Assembly: GCF_017916425.1 (NCBI RefSeq)
Contig: NZ_JAFMSX010000002.1
Location: 242,413-306,412 of the forward strand
DNA from: Nocardioides sp. SYSU D00065
Lineage (GTDB): Bacteria; Actinomycetota; Actinomycetes; Propionibacteriales; Nocardioidaceae
DNA length: 64,000 bases
Reading direction: 5' to 3'
Position numbers and translations under genes: made by a program. Of this stretch, positions 1-8,717 are shown in pieces (the stretch's first letter is position 1; every line of letters starts with the position of its first letter). The notes under the pieces are model-generated. The model was not told the DNA's origin. It worked only from the letters and a program-made list of their open reading frames with translations, and did not search any database.

Positions 1-1
1 C

Positions 2-898
2 TCGGCCCGCGGCTACTACGGCAACGCGCCGGGCGCGGCGTCGTTCGCGGCGTACCCGCCGGAGAGCTACCGCACCTGGGGCGGGTTCGACTGGATGACG
101 TCGACGGTGGGCGGCCTGTGGGACTCGCTGCTCGCCGAGGGCAAGCCGTGGTCGATCACGGCGAACTCCGACTCGCACGTCAACTGGACCGACACCTCCC
201 GGCGGCCCGACGGGTCCGACTCGGCGCAGTTCAACCGCGACGGACGCTACGGCGACCCGGTGTACGCCGGCCAGATCAACCTGACGGCGGGCGACTTCTG
301 GCCGGGCTTCTACAGCCGCACCCACGTGGGCGCGACCAGCCGCGACTACCGCTCGGTGATGCGCGGCATGCGCGACGGCCGCATCTGGGTCGACCACGGC
401 GGCCTGGTGAAGTCCGTCGACGTCTCGGTCCGCGCGAGCGGCGGCTGGGGCCGGGGCGACTCCGAGACGCTCGGCGGCACCCTCTCGGCGCGCCGTGGCA
501 CCCGCCTCGAGCTCGTCGTGACCATCGAGGCCCAGGACGTGCCCAACTGGTCGCAGTTCGTGCCGCAGCTCAACCGCGTCGACGTCATCCGCGGCAAGGT
601 CGACCCGACCTCCGCGGCCAGCGACCGGGACCGGTTCACCGCTCCGGACACCAGGGTGATCGCCCAGACCGACACCTCGGGCCGCACCGGCCGCTACACG
701 CTGACCTACGACCTCGGTCGCGTCGAGGAGCCGTTCTACGTCCGCCTGCGTGGCACCGACGGCAACCGGTCGCAGCCCGGGTACCTCGGCGCCGACATCG
801 ACCCGGCCGGTCCGGCGATCGACGTCGTCGGCTCGGCCGACCCGTGGGTGGACCTGTGGTTCTACACCAACCCGATCTGGGTCGTGCCGACCCGGTGA
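2..898 (+). CDS. PHP-domain metallohydrolase-like protein, C-terminal part
   Basis: The gene enters from the left edge, so its start and any signal peptide are missing; 298 codons are visible. The motif ITANSDSHVNW resembles the last metal-binding motif of PHP-domain phosphoesterases of the CehA/McbA type, where Asp-Ser-His ligands sit late in the domain. The rest is rich in beta-type sequence with many Arg, Gly and Trp residues and looks like an extracellular C-terminal domain, which suggests an exported enzyme. The substrate cannot be read from this part. Its stop codon overlaps the GTG of the next gene (GTGA), so the two are probably translated together. A calcineurin-like hydrolase is a less likely alternative because the GNHE-type motif is not seen. 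Confidence 0.6.
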   Translation, partial: SARGYYGNAPGAASFAAYPPESYRTWGGFDWMTSTVGGLWDSLLAEGKPWSITANSDSHVNWTDTSRRPDGSDSAQFNRDGRYGDPVYAGQINLTAGDFWPGFYSRTHVGATSRDYRSVMRGMRDGRIWVDHGGLVKSVDVSVRASGGWGRGDSETLGGTLSARRGTRLELVVTIEAQDVPNWSQFVPQLNRVDVIRGKVDPTSAASDRDRFTAPDTRVIAQTDTSGRTGRYTLTYDLGRVEEPFYVRLRGTDGNRSQPGYLGADIDPAGPAIDVVGSADPWVDLWFYTNPIWVVPTR

Positions 899-1533
899 CG
901 ACCGACCCCTCGCGGGCGTCCACGACCTGCGTGGCCGTGGACGCCCGCACCCGGGACCACGCCGGCGCTGAGCACCTCGTCCACCTGCTCGACACCGTGC
1001 TGCCCGCCGCCGGTCCCGGGTACGTCGCCTCGACGCACGTCGTCCCCGGCGAGGCGCCGCACACCGCGGTCGCCGCGTCGTGGCCGTCGATTGCAGATCC
1101 TGCCCTCACGAGCGAGCAGCTCCTCGAGCTCGTGGCCGATCAGGTCGACGAGCTCCCCGGGCTCGACGAGGCCGGGGTGGTGGTCCACGGGCCGGAGGGC
1201 ACCGTCTCCAGGGGTGCCGACGACCTGGTCGCCGGCGCGCTGCGCGCCAGCGGCGAGCACCGCGACCGCAGTGCCGGTCGCCTTGCGCGCTTCCCCGGGC
1301 GTGCCGATGTGGAACGCCGTTGCACGGTCGCCGAGGTCCTCGCCCTGAGCGCGGTCGACGCCGTCGAGGCCCTCGCGGGGACCGAGGTCGAGCCGACCAC
1401 CCTCCTCGACCTCACCGAGTGGGCGCGTCCCACCTGGCGGGGCGGCAGGGCGGTCCTCCTCGTCCAGCCGGGGCACTCCGGGCTCGTGCCGTTCGAGTCG
1501 CGGCACCAGATCCCCTGCTGCTCCCGTCACTGA
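895..1533 (+). CDS. Hypothetical protein, 212 aa
   Basis: I do not recognise a family. The protein is acidic, has no signal peptide or membrane segment, and ends in a Cys/His-containing tail (RHQIPCCSRH). The GTG start at 895 overlaps the stop of the preceding PHP-type gene by four bases, which fixes the start and links the pair. Codon use is that of the neighbours, with strong G/C at third positions, which supports real coding. The Cys-Cys-x-x-His ending could bind a metal or a partner, but that is only an inference from residue content. Confidence 0.55.
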   Translation: MTTDPSRASTTCVAVDARTRDHAGAEHLVHLLDTVLPAAGPGYVASTHVVPGEAPHTAVAASWPSIADPALTSEQLLELVADQVDELPGLDEAGVVVHGPEGTVSRGADDLVAGALRASGEHRDRSAGRLARFPGRADVERRCTVAEVLALSAVDAVEALAGTEVEPTTLLDLTEWARPTWRGGRAVLLVQPGHSGLVPFESRHQIPCCSRH

Positions 1534-1574
1534 CCGCGGCGGCGCTGACTGCACGCTAGCGCCTGTCGTTCCTT

Positions 1575-2840
1575 GTGCCGCAACGGTCGAACCGCTTCAC
1601 TGCGTCGGTGACCAGCCGACTCTCGCCGCTCGCCACACCGGCCTTCCGCTACTTCTTCATCGGCCAGGTCGTGAACCGGGTCGGCTCGTCGATGGCGGGC
1701 GTGGCGCTGGCGTTCGCCGTCCTCGACATCGAGGACTCCGCCTCGGCCCTCGGCTGGGTGGTCGCAGCGTCGAGCGTGCCGACCGTCGTGTTCATGCTCC
1801 TCGGCGGCGCAATCGCGGACCGCCTGCCGAGGGCGGTCGTCCTGCGCGGGTGCAACCTCGTCCAGGGCGTCGCCCAGGCGGCCACCGCGGGCCTGGTCAT
1901 CAGCGGGTACGCCGAGATCTGGCACCTCGTGGTCCTGCAGGCCGTGGCGGGCACGGTGTTCGCGGTCAGCTATCCGGCGTTCCTCGGGATGGTCCCCATC
2001 CTGCTGCCGGTCGAGGAGCGCCAGCCGGCGTTCCTGCTCATCGGGCAGGCCACGAGCGCGGTTGGCATCCTCGGCCCGGCGGTGTCGGGACTCCTGGTGG
2101 CGACGGCCGGGCCGGGCCTGGCGCTGGCGGTCGACGCCGCGACGTACCTGGTCGCAGCGGCACTCCTCGTGCTCGTACGCCTGCCGCCGGGCGACCGCAG
2201 CAAGGCCAAGCCGAGCGTCATCGGGGACTTCGTCGCCGGCTGGGCGTTCGCCCGCGAGCTCGGCTGGGTCATTCCGGCCGCATCGGCGGCGCTGGTGTTC
2301 AACGCACTCGTCAGCGGCGCCATCGACGTGCTGGGCCCGGTGATCGCCGACGACACCATCGGCAGCGAAGGGTGGGGACTGGCGAGGTCGGCGCAGGCGG
2401 TCGGGGTGTTCGTCGCCGCGTTCTTCCTCGCCAAGGTGACGGTGACCGCGCCGATGAAGACGATCATGGTCGCCTTCGTCGTGTGGTGCGTGCCGATGCT
2501 GGTCCTCGGCACGCGCGTCGAGGTGTGGCTGCTCGCCGCGTCCTTCGTCGTGGCCGGAGCCGCGCTGAGCCTGCTGGACCTCTCGTGGAACCTGCTCGTG
2601 CAGGAGAAGGTGCCCGAGGCGATGCTGTCGCGCATCATGGCGATCGACGGCTTCTTCTCCTTCGTGGCGATGCCGATCGGACAGGTCGCGGTCGGTCCAC
2701 TCGCCCTCGCCTTCGGCACGGGCAGCGTCGAGCTCGGCTGCTTCGCCCTCGCCGTGCTGGTCGCCGCCGTCGCCCTGACCCGGCGCACGATCACGGAGGT
2801 GAGGCTCACCGGCGCTCCGCCACCGCAGCTGGGCGGCTGA
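1575..2840 (+). CDS. MFS exporter (EntS/MFS_3-like), 421 aa
   Basis: A cytoplasmic-membrane permease of about 12 helices from the major facilitator superfamily. The first helix follows PAFRYFFIGQVVNRVGSSM, the usual beginning of the MFS_3 group that includes enterobactin and macrolide exporters, and the loop after helix 2 holds the GGAIADRLPRAVVL motif A variant. Length is normal for the group. GTG at 1575 gives the longest sensible start; GTG at 1608 (MTSRLSPLATP) is an alternative and neither has a clear ribosome site. It converges on the sigma/anti-sigma pair. The substrate is unknown; drug or siderophore export is the family default. Confidence 0.8.
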   Translation: MPQRSNRFTASVTSRLSPLATPAFRYFFIGQVVNRVGSSMAGVALAFAVLDIEDSASALGWVVAASSVPTVVFMLLGGAIADRLPRAVVLRGCNLVQGVAQAATAGLVISGYAEIWHLVVLQAVAGTVFAVSYPAFLGMVPILLPVEERQPAFLLIGQATSAVGILGPAVSGLLVATAGPGLALAVDAATYLVAAALLVLVRLPPGDRSKAKPSVIGDFVAGWAFARELGWVIPAASAALVFNALVSGAIDVLGPVIADDTIGSEGWGLARSAQAVGVFVAAFFLAKVTVTAPMKTIMVAFVVWCVPMLVLGTRVEVWLLAASFVVAGAALSLLDLSWNLLVQEKVPEAMLSRIMAIDGFFSFVAMPIGQVAVGPLALAFGTGSVELGCFALAVLVAAVALTRRTITEVRLTGAPPPQLGG

Positions 2841-2845
2841 GGCTG

Positions 2846-2878
2846 CTGCCGGGCCGCTTGGCGGACCCGCCCGGGCAG
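2846..2878. terminator. Possible bidirectional terminator hairpin
   Basis: An imperfect inverted repeat (CTGCCGGGC against GCCCGGGCAG, one bulged base) lies in the 60-bp gap between two convergent genes. No T-run follows, so termination is inferred from position and stem only. Confidence 0.35.
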
Positions 2879-2900
2879 GGCTGGGCAGGCGACGGCGACT

Positions 2901-4064
2901 TCACCGCGGCGGCAGCGCCCAGGAGGCGACGTGACTCTCCTCGCCGAACGACAGACCGGTGAGCTCTGTGACGCGTCGGACGCCTTCGTGCGGTACCGAC
3001 CACGCCAGTAGCTGCGGCCCTGCTTGGAAGGCCACTACGGTCGGCGCCAGCCAGCCCGCGACCGGACAGCACATCTTCCCGCGGAGGTCGTAGGTGTCGT
3101 GGGCCAAGATCCTCGGTCGACCCTCGACGGTGACGACCACTGCGTTCACGCCTGCGAACCGGTCGTCGCCCGAGTCGGTCGAAAGGAAGTAGCTCTGCGC
3201 GACGTCGCCTGCGGAGGACGAGCGCTTCGGTCCGTACGCCTCGCCGCCGTCCCACTCGGCCGTCCGCAGCGTGCGCAACTCGGACCTCGCGCCGTCGATC
3301 GAGTAGACGGTCCCGACAGACCCCCAGGGCTCGGTGGGAACGAAGATGCCCCCGTCGAGCCATCGTGCTGTCTCAGCTGTCCACTGCGGAGTGGTCATCT
3401 CGCTCCACGCCCTAGCGCTGAAGTCGTACACGACCAGCGCACGTTCCTGTCGGAAGAAGACGCGGGTGCCGTCGGGCGAGAGCCCCTCGTCCGACAACGG
3501 CGACATGGCGTTGCCGCCCTGGTCCGTCACACGTTCGACGCGGCCGTCGATGTCGAGGGAGTACGCGCTCCCATCTGGTCCGATCGCCACCACGCGGGAC
3601 AGCTCGCCGTCGTTCCCGACGACACCGATCACGCCTATGGCCCGGGACAGCTCGCCGACTCCTGGCATGTCGGCAGACAGGTCGATCTCCTCGGGCAGGC
3701 CGGTGCCGCTGAACAGCGGCAGATCGCTCGGGTCCTCGCCCTCATGTGGGGAGATCCACACCGGCGCTCCGCCGATTGTCGCGTCAGGACCGTCGTCTTC
3801 GACGTCCTTCGTCGCCGGGGATTGGGTCGACGGCGTCGAGGTCGGACCGGTCGGCGCTGGAGCCACCTGGCTCGAGGGACGGCCCAGTACGACAAACCCA
3901 GCCACGGTGGCGACGGTCGCGGCGACCGCGCCGACGAACACGACACGATGGCCGGCACGACGCCGCAGTCCGTCGCGCCAGGCACGGTCGACGGCCGCTG
4001 GGTCGGGTCGCTCGTGCTCGGGTGCCGCTTCCCGGAAGAGGTCGCGGAGGTCGCGGTCGGTCAT
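2901..4064 (-). CDS. Putative membrane anti-sigma-type protein, 387 aa
   Basis: Probable partner of the sigma factor encoded directly upstream: the two genes overlap by four bases (ATGA), the usual arrangement of SigE-family sigma factors with their regulator. Residues 1-40 are a charged, mostly helical cytosolic segment (TDRDLRDLFREAAPEHE), residues about 41-60 are one membrane helix (VVFVGAVAATVATVAGFVVL), a Thr/Pro/Ser linker follows, and about 280 outer residues have repeated short motifs such as EGLSPDGTRVFF that resemble beta-propeller (WD40/TolB-like) blades. No zinc-binding HxxxCxxC motif is present, so it is not a ZAS-type anti-sigma factor. The role as a sensor that holds the sigma factor is inferred from arrangement. 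Confidence 0.6.
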   Translation of the reverse strand: MTDRDLRDLFREAAPEHERPDPAAVDRAWRDGLRRRAGHRVVFVGAVAATVATVAGFVVLGRPSSQVAPAPTGPTSTPSTQSPATKDVEDDGPDATIGGAPVWISPHEGEDPSDLPLFSGTGLPEEIDLSADMPGVGELSRAIGVIGVVGNDGELSRVVAIGPDGSAYSLDIDGRVERVTDQGGNAMSPLSDEGLSPDGTRVFFRQERALVVYDFSARAWSEMTTPQWTAETARWLDGGIFVPTEPWGSVGTVYSIDGARSELRTLRTAEWDGGEAYGPKRSSSAGDVAQSYFLSTDSGDDRFAGVNAVVVTVEGRPRILAHDTYDLRGKMCCPVAGWLAPTVVAFQAGPQLLAWSVPHEGVRRVTELTGLSFGEESHVASWALPPR

Positions 4065-4582
4065 GAGATCTCCAATGGCAGCAGGTCGCTCAGTTCGGGA
4101 GCGAGCTCGCGCAGCCGGCGCAGCGCGAGGTGGGCGGTGCTCTTGACGGTCCCCGTCGAGACACCCAGCGCTTCGGCGATGTCGGCCTCGCTGAGGTCGT
4201 CGAAGTAGCGCAGCACAAGGACGCTCCGTTGCCGCTCAGTGAGTCGGCCCAAGGCGTCCAGCAGGACGAGACGACGCTCGACGCGAGCCTCGATCGACGG
4301 CGTCCGAGCCGGCTCGGGGACGTGCGAGGAGATCTCGTGTCGATTGCGGCGCCACCACGAGATGTTGTCGCGCGCGAGGATCTGGCGCGCGTAGGCATCC
4401 GGGTTCTGGTCCCGAAGCCGGGGCCAGCGCTGGGCCACCTTGGTCAGGGCTTCTTGCACCAGATCCTCGGCCCGTGCGCTGTCGCCGGTGAGGAAGGTGG
4501 CTGTGCGCATCAGTGCGGAACGGCGCGCGGTCGCCCACGCCGTGAACGACTCGTAGTCGGCTCCCCCGTGCTTCATGATCAC
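4061..4582 (-). CDS. SigE-family ECF RNA polymerase sigma factor, 173 aa
   Basis: A group 4 sigma factor that directs RNA polymerase to a small set of promoters. Region 2 (about residues 12-75) contains FLTGDSARAEDLVQEALTKV, and region 4 (about 105-160) contains LTERQRSVLVLRYFDDLSEADIAEALGVSTGTVKS, the helix-turn-helix that reads the -35 element. The RTATFLTGD and LVQEAL wording is that of the actinobacterial SigE family rather than E. coli RpoE. It starts with GTG at 4582; ATG at 4576 is equally possible. The divergent gap to the SOS-controlled gene at 4738 should hold its promoter, but I could not assign one. Confidence 0.9.
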   Translation of the reverse strand: MIMKHGGADYESFTAWATARRSALMRTATFLTGDSARAEDLVQEALTKVAQRWPRLRDQNPDAYARQILARDNISWWRRNRHEISSHVPEPARTPSIEARVERRLVLLDALGRLTERQRSVLVLRYFDDLSEADIAEALGVSTGTVKSTAHLALRRLRELAPELSDLLPLEIS

Positions 4583-4724
4583 TGAACGCTGTCACACCTC
4601 GTGAGGTTGGAGGTCCGACCCATATGTCTGCGACGACCATCCCTGCGCGCGACTGTCCTCCTCCAGCATCCGTACGAACGGAGGTAGGGCGGAGCGCGAC
4701 CGCGTCGATGTCGGTGGCTTCGTC

Positions 4725-4745
4725 TAGATTCGAGCACATGTTCGA
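4725..4745 (+). promoter_or_regulatory. SOS (LexA) box overlapping start codon, with -10 element
   Basis: TCGAGC-ACAT-GTTCGA at 4730-4745 matches the mycobacterial/actinobacterial LexA box TCGAAC-N4-GTTCGA with one mismatch. The ATG of the DUF222-HNH gene (4738-4740) lies inside the box. TAGATT at 4725-4730 fits the actinobacterial -10 consensus TANNNT and ends seven bases before that ATG, so transcription would begin at or next to the A of the start codon, giving a leaderless mRNA. LexA bound here would cover the promoter and start together. Confidence 0.75.
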
Positions 4746-6099
4746 TGTCGAGACGCCGTTGGTAGGGACGCAGCCCTGCGTCCCGCCCGTGCTAGGCGCG
4801 AGCTCGGTGCGCGGCTGGAAGGACGCCGTGGCGGCCTCGCTCGCCGCACCGAGCGACCTTTCGGACGCGGACCGCGTCGAGAGCATCCGCGCCCTCGAGG
4901 AGCTGGTGTGCGTGGCCACGGCCGCCCAGGCGCAGCTCACCAGGGAGCTGGACGCGTCCCAGCGGGCGGAGCAGGCCGCGGCCGGCGTACGTGCTGCGCA
5001 ACGGGGCAGGGGAGTCGCCCACCAGGTCGCGTTGGCGCGGCGGGAGGCACCGCACCGCGCACAGCGGCACCTAGGACTCGCCGCCGTCGTGGCGGACGAG
5101 CTGCCCCACACGTGGGCCGCGTGGCGCGCCGGCCGGATCACCGAGTGGAAGGCGACCCTCGTCGCTCGGGAGACGGCCTGCCTGAACGTCGAGCACCGGC
5201 TCGAGGTCGATCGCGAGGTCGCGGCGGACGCCGGCAGGCTGGAGAGGATGGGCGACCGCGAGCTCGCCGCCGCCTGCGCCAGCTGGGCCGCGCGCATCGA
5301 TCCGGCCTCGGTGACGGCACGACGGCGCCGAGCCGAGTCCGAGCGAGGCGTGACGCTTCGCGCGGCCCCCGACACCATGACGTACCTGACGGCCCTGCTG
5401 CCGGTGAAGGACGGGGTCGCCGCCTATGCCGTCCTCGCCGCACGCGCCGCCTCCGCCCGGGCGGCAGGAGACGAGCGCAGCCGGGGCCAGGTGATGGCCG
5501 ACGAGCTCGTCGCCGCGCTCAGGCGGCCGCCAGACGATGCTGACCGGGGAGCAGCGGCACCCCGCGTCGAGCTCGGGCTGGTGATGACCGACGCCGCCCT
5601 CCTCGGCGGCGCCGACGACCCCGCTCACATCGAGGACTTCGGGCCCATCCCGGCCGAGCTCGCCCGCGAGATCGTGGCGGGCGCCTGCACCGGCGATGAG
5701 GAGGTGTGGCTGCGCCGGCTCTACGCCAGCCCCACCACCGGGGAGCTGGTGTCCATGGACGTCAGGGGACGCTTCTTCCGCGGCAGCCTGGCCCGGTTCG
5801 TCAAGCTGCGCGACCGGACCTGCCGCACGCCGTGGTGCGACGCTCCGGTCCGGCACATCGACCACGTACGACCTCGGGCCGACGGCGGACCGACTGGAGG
5901 GCCCAACGGCCAGGGTCTGTGCGAGTCGTGCAACTACGCCAAGGACGCGCCACGGTGGCGATCCAGACCCCAGCCGGACGGGAGCATCGAGACCGCCACC
6001 CCGACCGGCCAGCGCTACCGCACCCGACCGCCGCCCGTGGCGACGATCCGACGACGATCCCTCCCCGCCCTGACGATCGACTACGTCCTGATGGCTTGA
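4738..6099 (+). CDS. DUF222 / HNH endonuclease-domain protein (13E12-like), 453 aa
   Basis: Member of the DUF222-HNH family that is abundant in actinobacteria and related to the mycobacterial 13E12 repeat proteins. The DUF222 helical region spans about residues 40-330; the C-terminal HNH nuclease fold (about 360-415) shows CRTPWCDAPVRHIDHVRPRA and CESCN, giving two Cys pairs for zinc and the His-Asp-His active-site triplet. The biochemical role of the family is not settled. The start at 4738 was chosen over in-frame 4624 because a -10 element and an SOS box sit directly at this ATG. The box implies induction on DNA damage, as reported for mycobacterial 13E12 members. Confidence 0.85.
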   Translation: MFDVETPLVGTQPCVPPVLGASSVRGWKDAVAASLAAPSDLSDADRVESIRALEELVCVATAAQAQLTRELDASQRAEQAAAGVRAAQRGRGVAHQVALARREAPHRAQRHLGLAAVVADELPHTWAAWRAGRITEWKATLVARETACLNVEHRLEVDREVAADAGRLERMGDRELAAACASWAARIDPASVTARRRRAESERGVTLRAAPDTMTYLTALLPVKDGVAAYAVLAARAASARAAGDERSRGQVMADELVAALRRPPDDADRGAAAPRVELGLVMTDAALLGGADDPAHIEDFGPIPAELAREIVAGACTGDEEVWLRRLYASPTTGELVSMDVRGRFFRGSLARFVKLRDRTCRTPWCDAPVRHIDHVRPRADGGPTGGPNGQGLCESCNYAKDAPRWRSRPQPDGSIETATPTGQRYRTRPPPVATIRRRSLPALTIDYVLMA

Positions 6100-6157
6100 T
6101 CGAGAGGGCGACAGCGACGGCGACCGCGACGGCGGCGTCCGAGGCGGCGGTGGCCGG

Positions 6158-7066
6158 TCAGCAGGCGCTGGCCTGTGCCACCAGCCGCAGCTGCCGGCGC
6201 CGGTGGTTGACGGCCTCGACGGTGAAGATCACCAGCGCCAGCCACACGAGCGCGAAGCCGACCCACCGGCTGGGTGGCATCGCCTCGCGGAACACCGCGA
6301 TGCCGAGCACGAACTGGATCGTCGGCGCCAGGTACTGCAGCAGGCCGAGGGACACCATCGACACCCGGATCGCGGCCGCTCCGAACAGCATCAGCGGCAC
6401 GGCGGTGATGACGCCGGTGGTCGTGAAGAGCGCGGCGTGGCCGAGTCCGTGTGAGCCGAAGCTCGACTGCCCCGTCGCCATCAGCCACGCGACGTACGCC
6501 ACGGCGAGCGGCGCCAGCACGAGCGTCTCCAAGGTGATGCTCTCCACCGCCCCGACGTCGGCCTGCTTCTTCGCCAGGCCGTACGTCCCGAACGAGAACG
6601 CGAGGACGAGCGCCACCCAGGGCGGCCGGCCGTAGTCGACGGCCAGCACGACGACCGCCACGAGCGCGATGGCCATGGCCACCCACTGCAGCCGGCGCAG
6701 GCGCTCACCGAGGACGAGCACCCCCATGAGCACCGTGACGAGGGGGTTGATGAAGTAGCCGAGCGACGTCTCGACCACGCGTCCGTTGTTCACGCCCCAG
6801 ATGTAGGCGCCCCAGTTCACGGTGATCACCACCGCCGCCCCACTGATGATGAGCACCTTGCGGCGATCGTCGAGCAGTCTCCGCAGGTGCCCGACCCGAC
6901 GCCAGACCACGAGGACCAGCAGCATCGTGAGGAGCGACCACGCGATGCGGTGCGCCAGGATCTCGACCGCGCCGCCCGGCTCCAGCAGCGTCCAGTAGAG
7001 CGGGAACGTGCCCCACATCGTGTAGGCCAGGGCGCCGAAGATCAGGCCGCGGCGGCTTTCTGGCAC
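6158..7066 (-). CDS. rarD: EamA-family permease RarD-like, 302 aa
   Basis: An inner-membrane protein with about ten helices from the drug/metabolite transporter superfamily. The N-terminus RRGLIFGALAYTMWGTFPLYW and the internal FINPLVTVLMGVLVLGERLRRLQW are characteristic of RarD (chloramphenicol-sensitivity protein group). The duplicated five-helix halves are visible as two EamA repeats, residues about 8-140 and 150-285. Start is GTG at 7066, close to the divergent gene at 7165, so the roughly 100-bp gap serves both promoters. The substrate is unknown. Confidence 0.88.
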   Translation of the reverse strand: MPESRRGLIFGALAYTMWGTFPLYWTLLEPGGAVEILAHRIAWSLLTMLLVLVVWRRVGHLRRLLDDRRKVLIISGAAVVITVNWGAYIWGVNNGRVVETSLGYFINPLVTVLMGVLVLGERLRRLQWVAMAIALVAVVVLAVDYGRPPWVALVLAFSFGTYGLAKKQADVGAVESITLETLVLAPLAVAYVAWLMATGQSSFGSHGLGHAALFTTTGVITAVPLMLFGAAAIRVSMVSLGLLQYLAPTIQFVLGIAVFREAMPPSRWVGFALVWLALVIFTVEAVNHRRRQLRLVAQASAC

Positions 7067-7164
7067 TCCGGGAGTCTAGGCGTGGCCGTTCGCCTACGAT
7101 GGACGGGTCCCGGTCCGACCCGGACGGCTCACCCGAAACACCGTTTCTCGAGGGGGAAAACACC

Positions 7165-7575
7165 ATGCGGACCTTCCGCGCTGTCCTCGCGGCCTTCGTG
7201 GCCGCACTGCTCGTCGCAGGCGCGTTCAGCGTGAGCGCGACCGCCGGCAGCCTGCCCAAGCGCGTCATCGAGGAGATCCCGCCGGGGGACCAGCAGGTCT
7301 CCTACAACGCGTTCAAGCTCAAGGGCACGGTGAGCGAGCCCCAGGCCGACGGCACCCTGCTGCCCTACGCCAACCAGAAGGTGAAGATCCTCAAGAAGGC
7401 GTGCGGCTCCTGCAAGTGGAAGACCGTCAAGAAGATCAAGACCAACGACCGCGGCGTCTTCAAGACCCGCATCTTCGCCCCGGAGCGGGGCCGCTGGAAG
7501 TGGCGCTCCAAGGTCGACCACTCCAACGGCTACGGCAACACCAAGGGCAAGGTCTGGACGCTCTACTTCCGCTGA
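7165..7575 (+). CDS. Small secreted basic protein, 136 aa
   Basis: No family recognised. A clear signal peptide (about residues 1-28: FRAVLAAFVAALLVAGAFSVSATA) precedes a mature chain of about 108 residues that is strongly basic and aromatic, with a CGSC pair (VKILKKACGSCKWKTVKKIK) and a beta-rich pattern ending in VWTLYFR, suggestive of a single Ig-like or surface-binding domain. The ATG at 7165 follows a purine-rich AGGGGGAAAA ribosome site. TACGAT at 7095-7100 is a good -10 candidate in the gap shared with the divergent rarD-like gene. Binding to an acidic surface polymer is a guess from charge only. Confidence 0.7.
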   Translation: MRTFRAVLAAFVAALLVAGAFSVSATAGSLPKRVIEEIPPGDQQVSYNAFKLKGTVSEPQADGTLLPYANQKVKILKKACGSCKWKTVKKIKTNDRGVFKTRIFAPERGRWKWRSKVDHSNGYGNTKGKVWTLYFR

Positions 7576-7625
7576 GCCCTCTCCTGGACGGTCCCTGACC
7601 CCACCGGAGGATCAGAGCCGGGGGA

Positions 7626-8717
7626 TCAGAGGATCGTCCAGGTGTCGCCACCGCCGATCAGCGCCGCCAACCGGTCGGCGCGGTCGGCGGTGTCGTCGTT
7701 GCGGGGACCGCCCTGGGCGGTCACGACCTGGTCGCGGGCGGCGTCGTCGTACGTCGCTCGTTCCACCTGCCGGAAGATGCCGATCGGCGAGGTGTTGAGG
7801 TAGCCCGAGTCGGTGAGCCGCGAGATCGCGAAGGCCATCGTCGGGTCCGGGTTGTGCGCGTCGTGGACCACGATGTCCGACGCCGCGACGTCGGCCGTCG
7901 CGACGACCTTGACCCCGCCGGTCTGGTCGTCGCGCACCAGCGCCTTGGAGCCCTCGACACCGAAGACGACCGGCTCGCCGTGCACGAGCGGGATGATGGC
8001 GTCGGCCTTGGTGTCGGGCGACTTGATGGCGTCGAACGCCCCGTCGTTGAAGATCGGGCAGTTCTGGTAGATCTCCACCAGCGACGTGCCGCGGTGCGCG
8101 GCCGCCGCGGCCAGCACCGAGGTGAGGTGCTTGCGGTCGGAGTCGATCGTGCGAGCCACGAACGTCGCCTCGGCGCCGAGTGCCAGCGACACCGGGTTGA
8201 AGGGGTGGTCCACCGACCCCATCGGCGTCGACTTGGTGACCTTGCCGGTCTCCGAGGTGGGGGAGTACTGACCCTTGGTCAGGCCGTAGATCCGGTTGTT
8301 GAACAGCAGGATCGTCATGTTGACGTTGCGGCGCAGCGCATGGATCAGGTGGTTGCCGCCGATCGACAGTGCGTCGCCGTCGCCGGTGACGACCCACACC
8401 GACAGGTCCTCGCGCGCGGTGGCGATGCCGGTCGCGATCGTCGGCGCACGGCCGTGGATCGAGTGCATGCCGTAGGTGTCGAGGTAGTACGGGAACCGCG
8501 ACGAGCAGCCGATGCCGGAGACGAACACGATGTTCTCGCGGCGCAGGCCCAGGTCGGGCAGGAACGACTGGACGGCCTTGAGCACCGCGTAGTCGCCGCA
8601 GCCCGGGCACCAGCGCACCTCCTGGTCGGAGGTGAAGTCCTTGCCGGTCAGCGGCAGGTCGCTGGTCGGGACCGCCTCGGTGCCGGACCGGAAGGCGGGG
8701 ATGCCGAGCTCAGTCAT
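7626..8717 (-). CDS. korB: 2-oxoacid:ferredoxin oxidoreductase, beta subunit
   Basis: The TPP-binding subunit of 2-oxoglutarate (or related 2-oxoacid) ferredoxin oxidoreductase, which decarboxylates the oxoacid to the CoA thioester and reduces ferredoxin. CPGCGDY at about residues 37-43 and the TPP motif GDGDALSIGGNH at about 110-121 are intact, and NNRIYGLTKGQYSPTS marks the KorB subgroup. At 363 residues it is of normal length. ATG at 8717 starts eight bases inside the 3' end of korA, so the two are translationally coupled. In mycobacteria KorAB provides a CoA- and ferredoxin-dependent alternative to 2-oxoglutarate dehydrogenase; the same role is inferred here. Confidence 0.93.
   Translation of the reverse strand: MTELGIPAFRSGTEAVPTSDLPLTGKDFTSDQEVRWCPGCGDYAVLKAVQSFLPDLGLRRENIVFVSGIGCSSRFPYYLDTYGMHSIHGRAPTIATGIATAREDLSVWVVTGDGDALSIGGNHLIHALRRNVNMTILLFNNRIYGLTKGQYSPTSETGKVTKSTPMGSVDHPFNPVSLALGAEATFVARTIDSDRKHLTSVLAAAAAHRGTSLVEIYQNCPIFNDGAFDAIKSPDTKADAIIPLVHGEPVVFGVEGSKALVRDDQTGGVKVVATADVAASDIVVHDAHNPDPTMAFAISRLTDSGYLNTSPIGIFRQVERATYDDAARDQVVTAQGGPRNDDTADRADRLAALIGGGDTWTIL

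Noticed and set aside
4624..4737. Upstream in-frame extension of the DUF222-HNH gene
   Set aside because: The stretch contains the -10 element and the first half of the SOS box; the family normally begins at the MFD methionine chosen here.
7576..7625. Short repeat GGATCAGAG as a regulatory site
   Set aside because: The two copies lie in the gap between convergent genes, are only nine bases and form no stem; likely chance or part of the korB 3' end.
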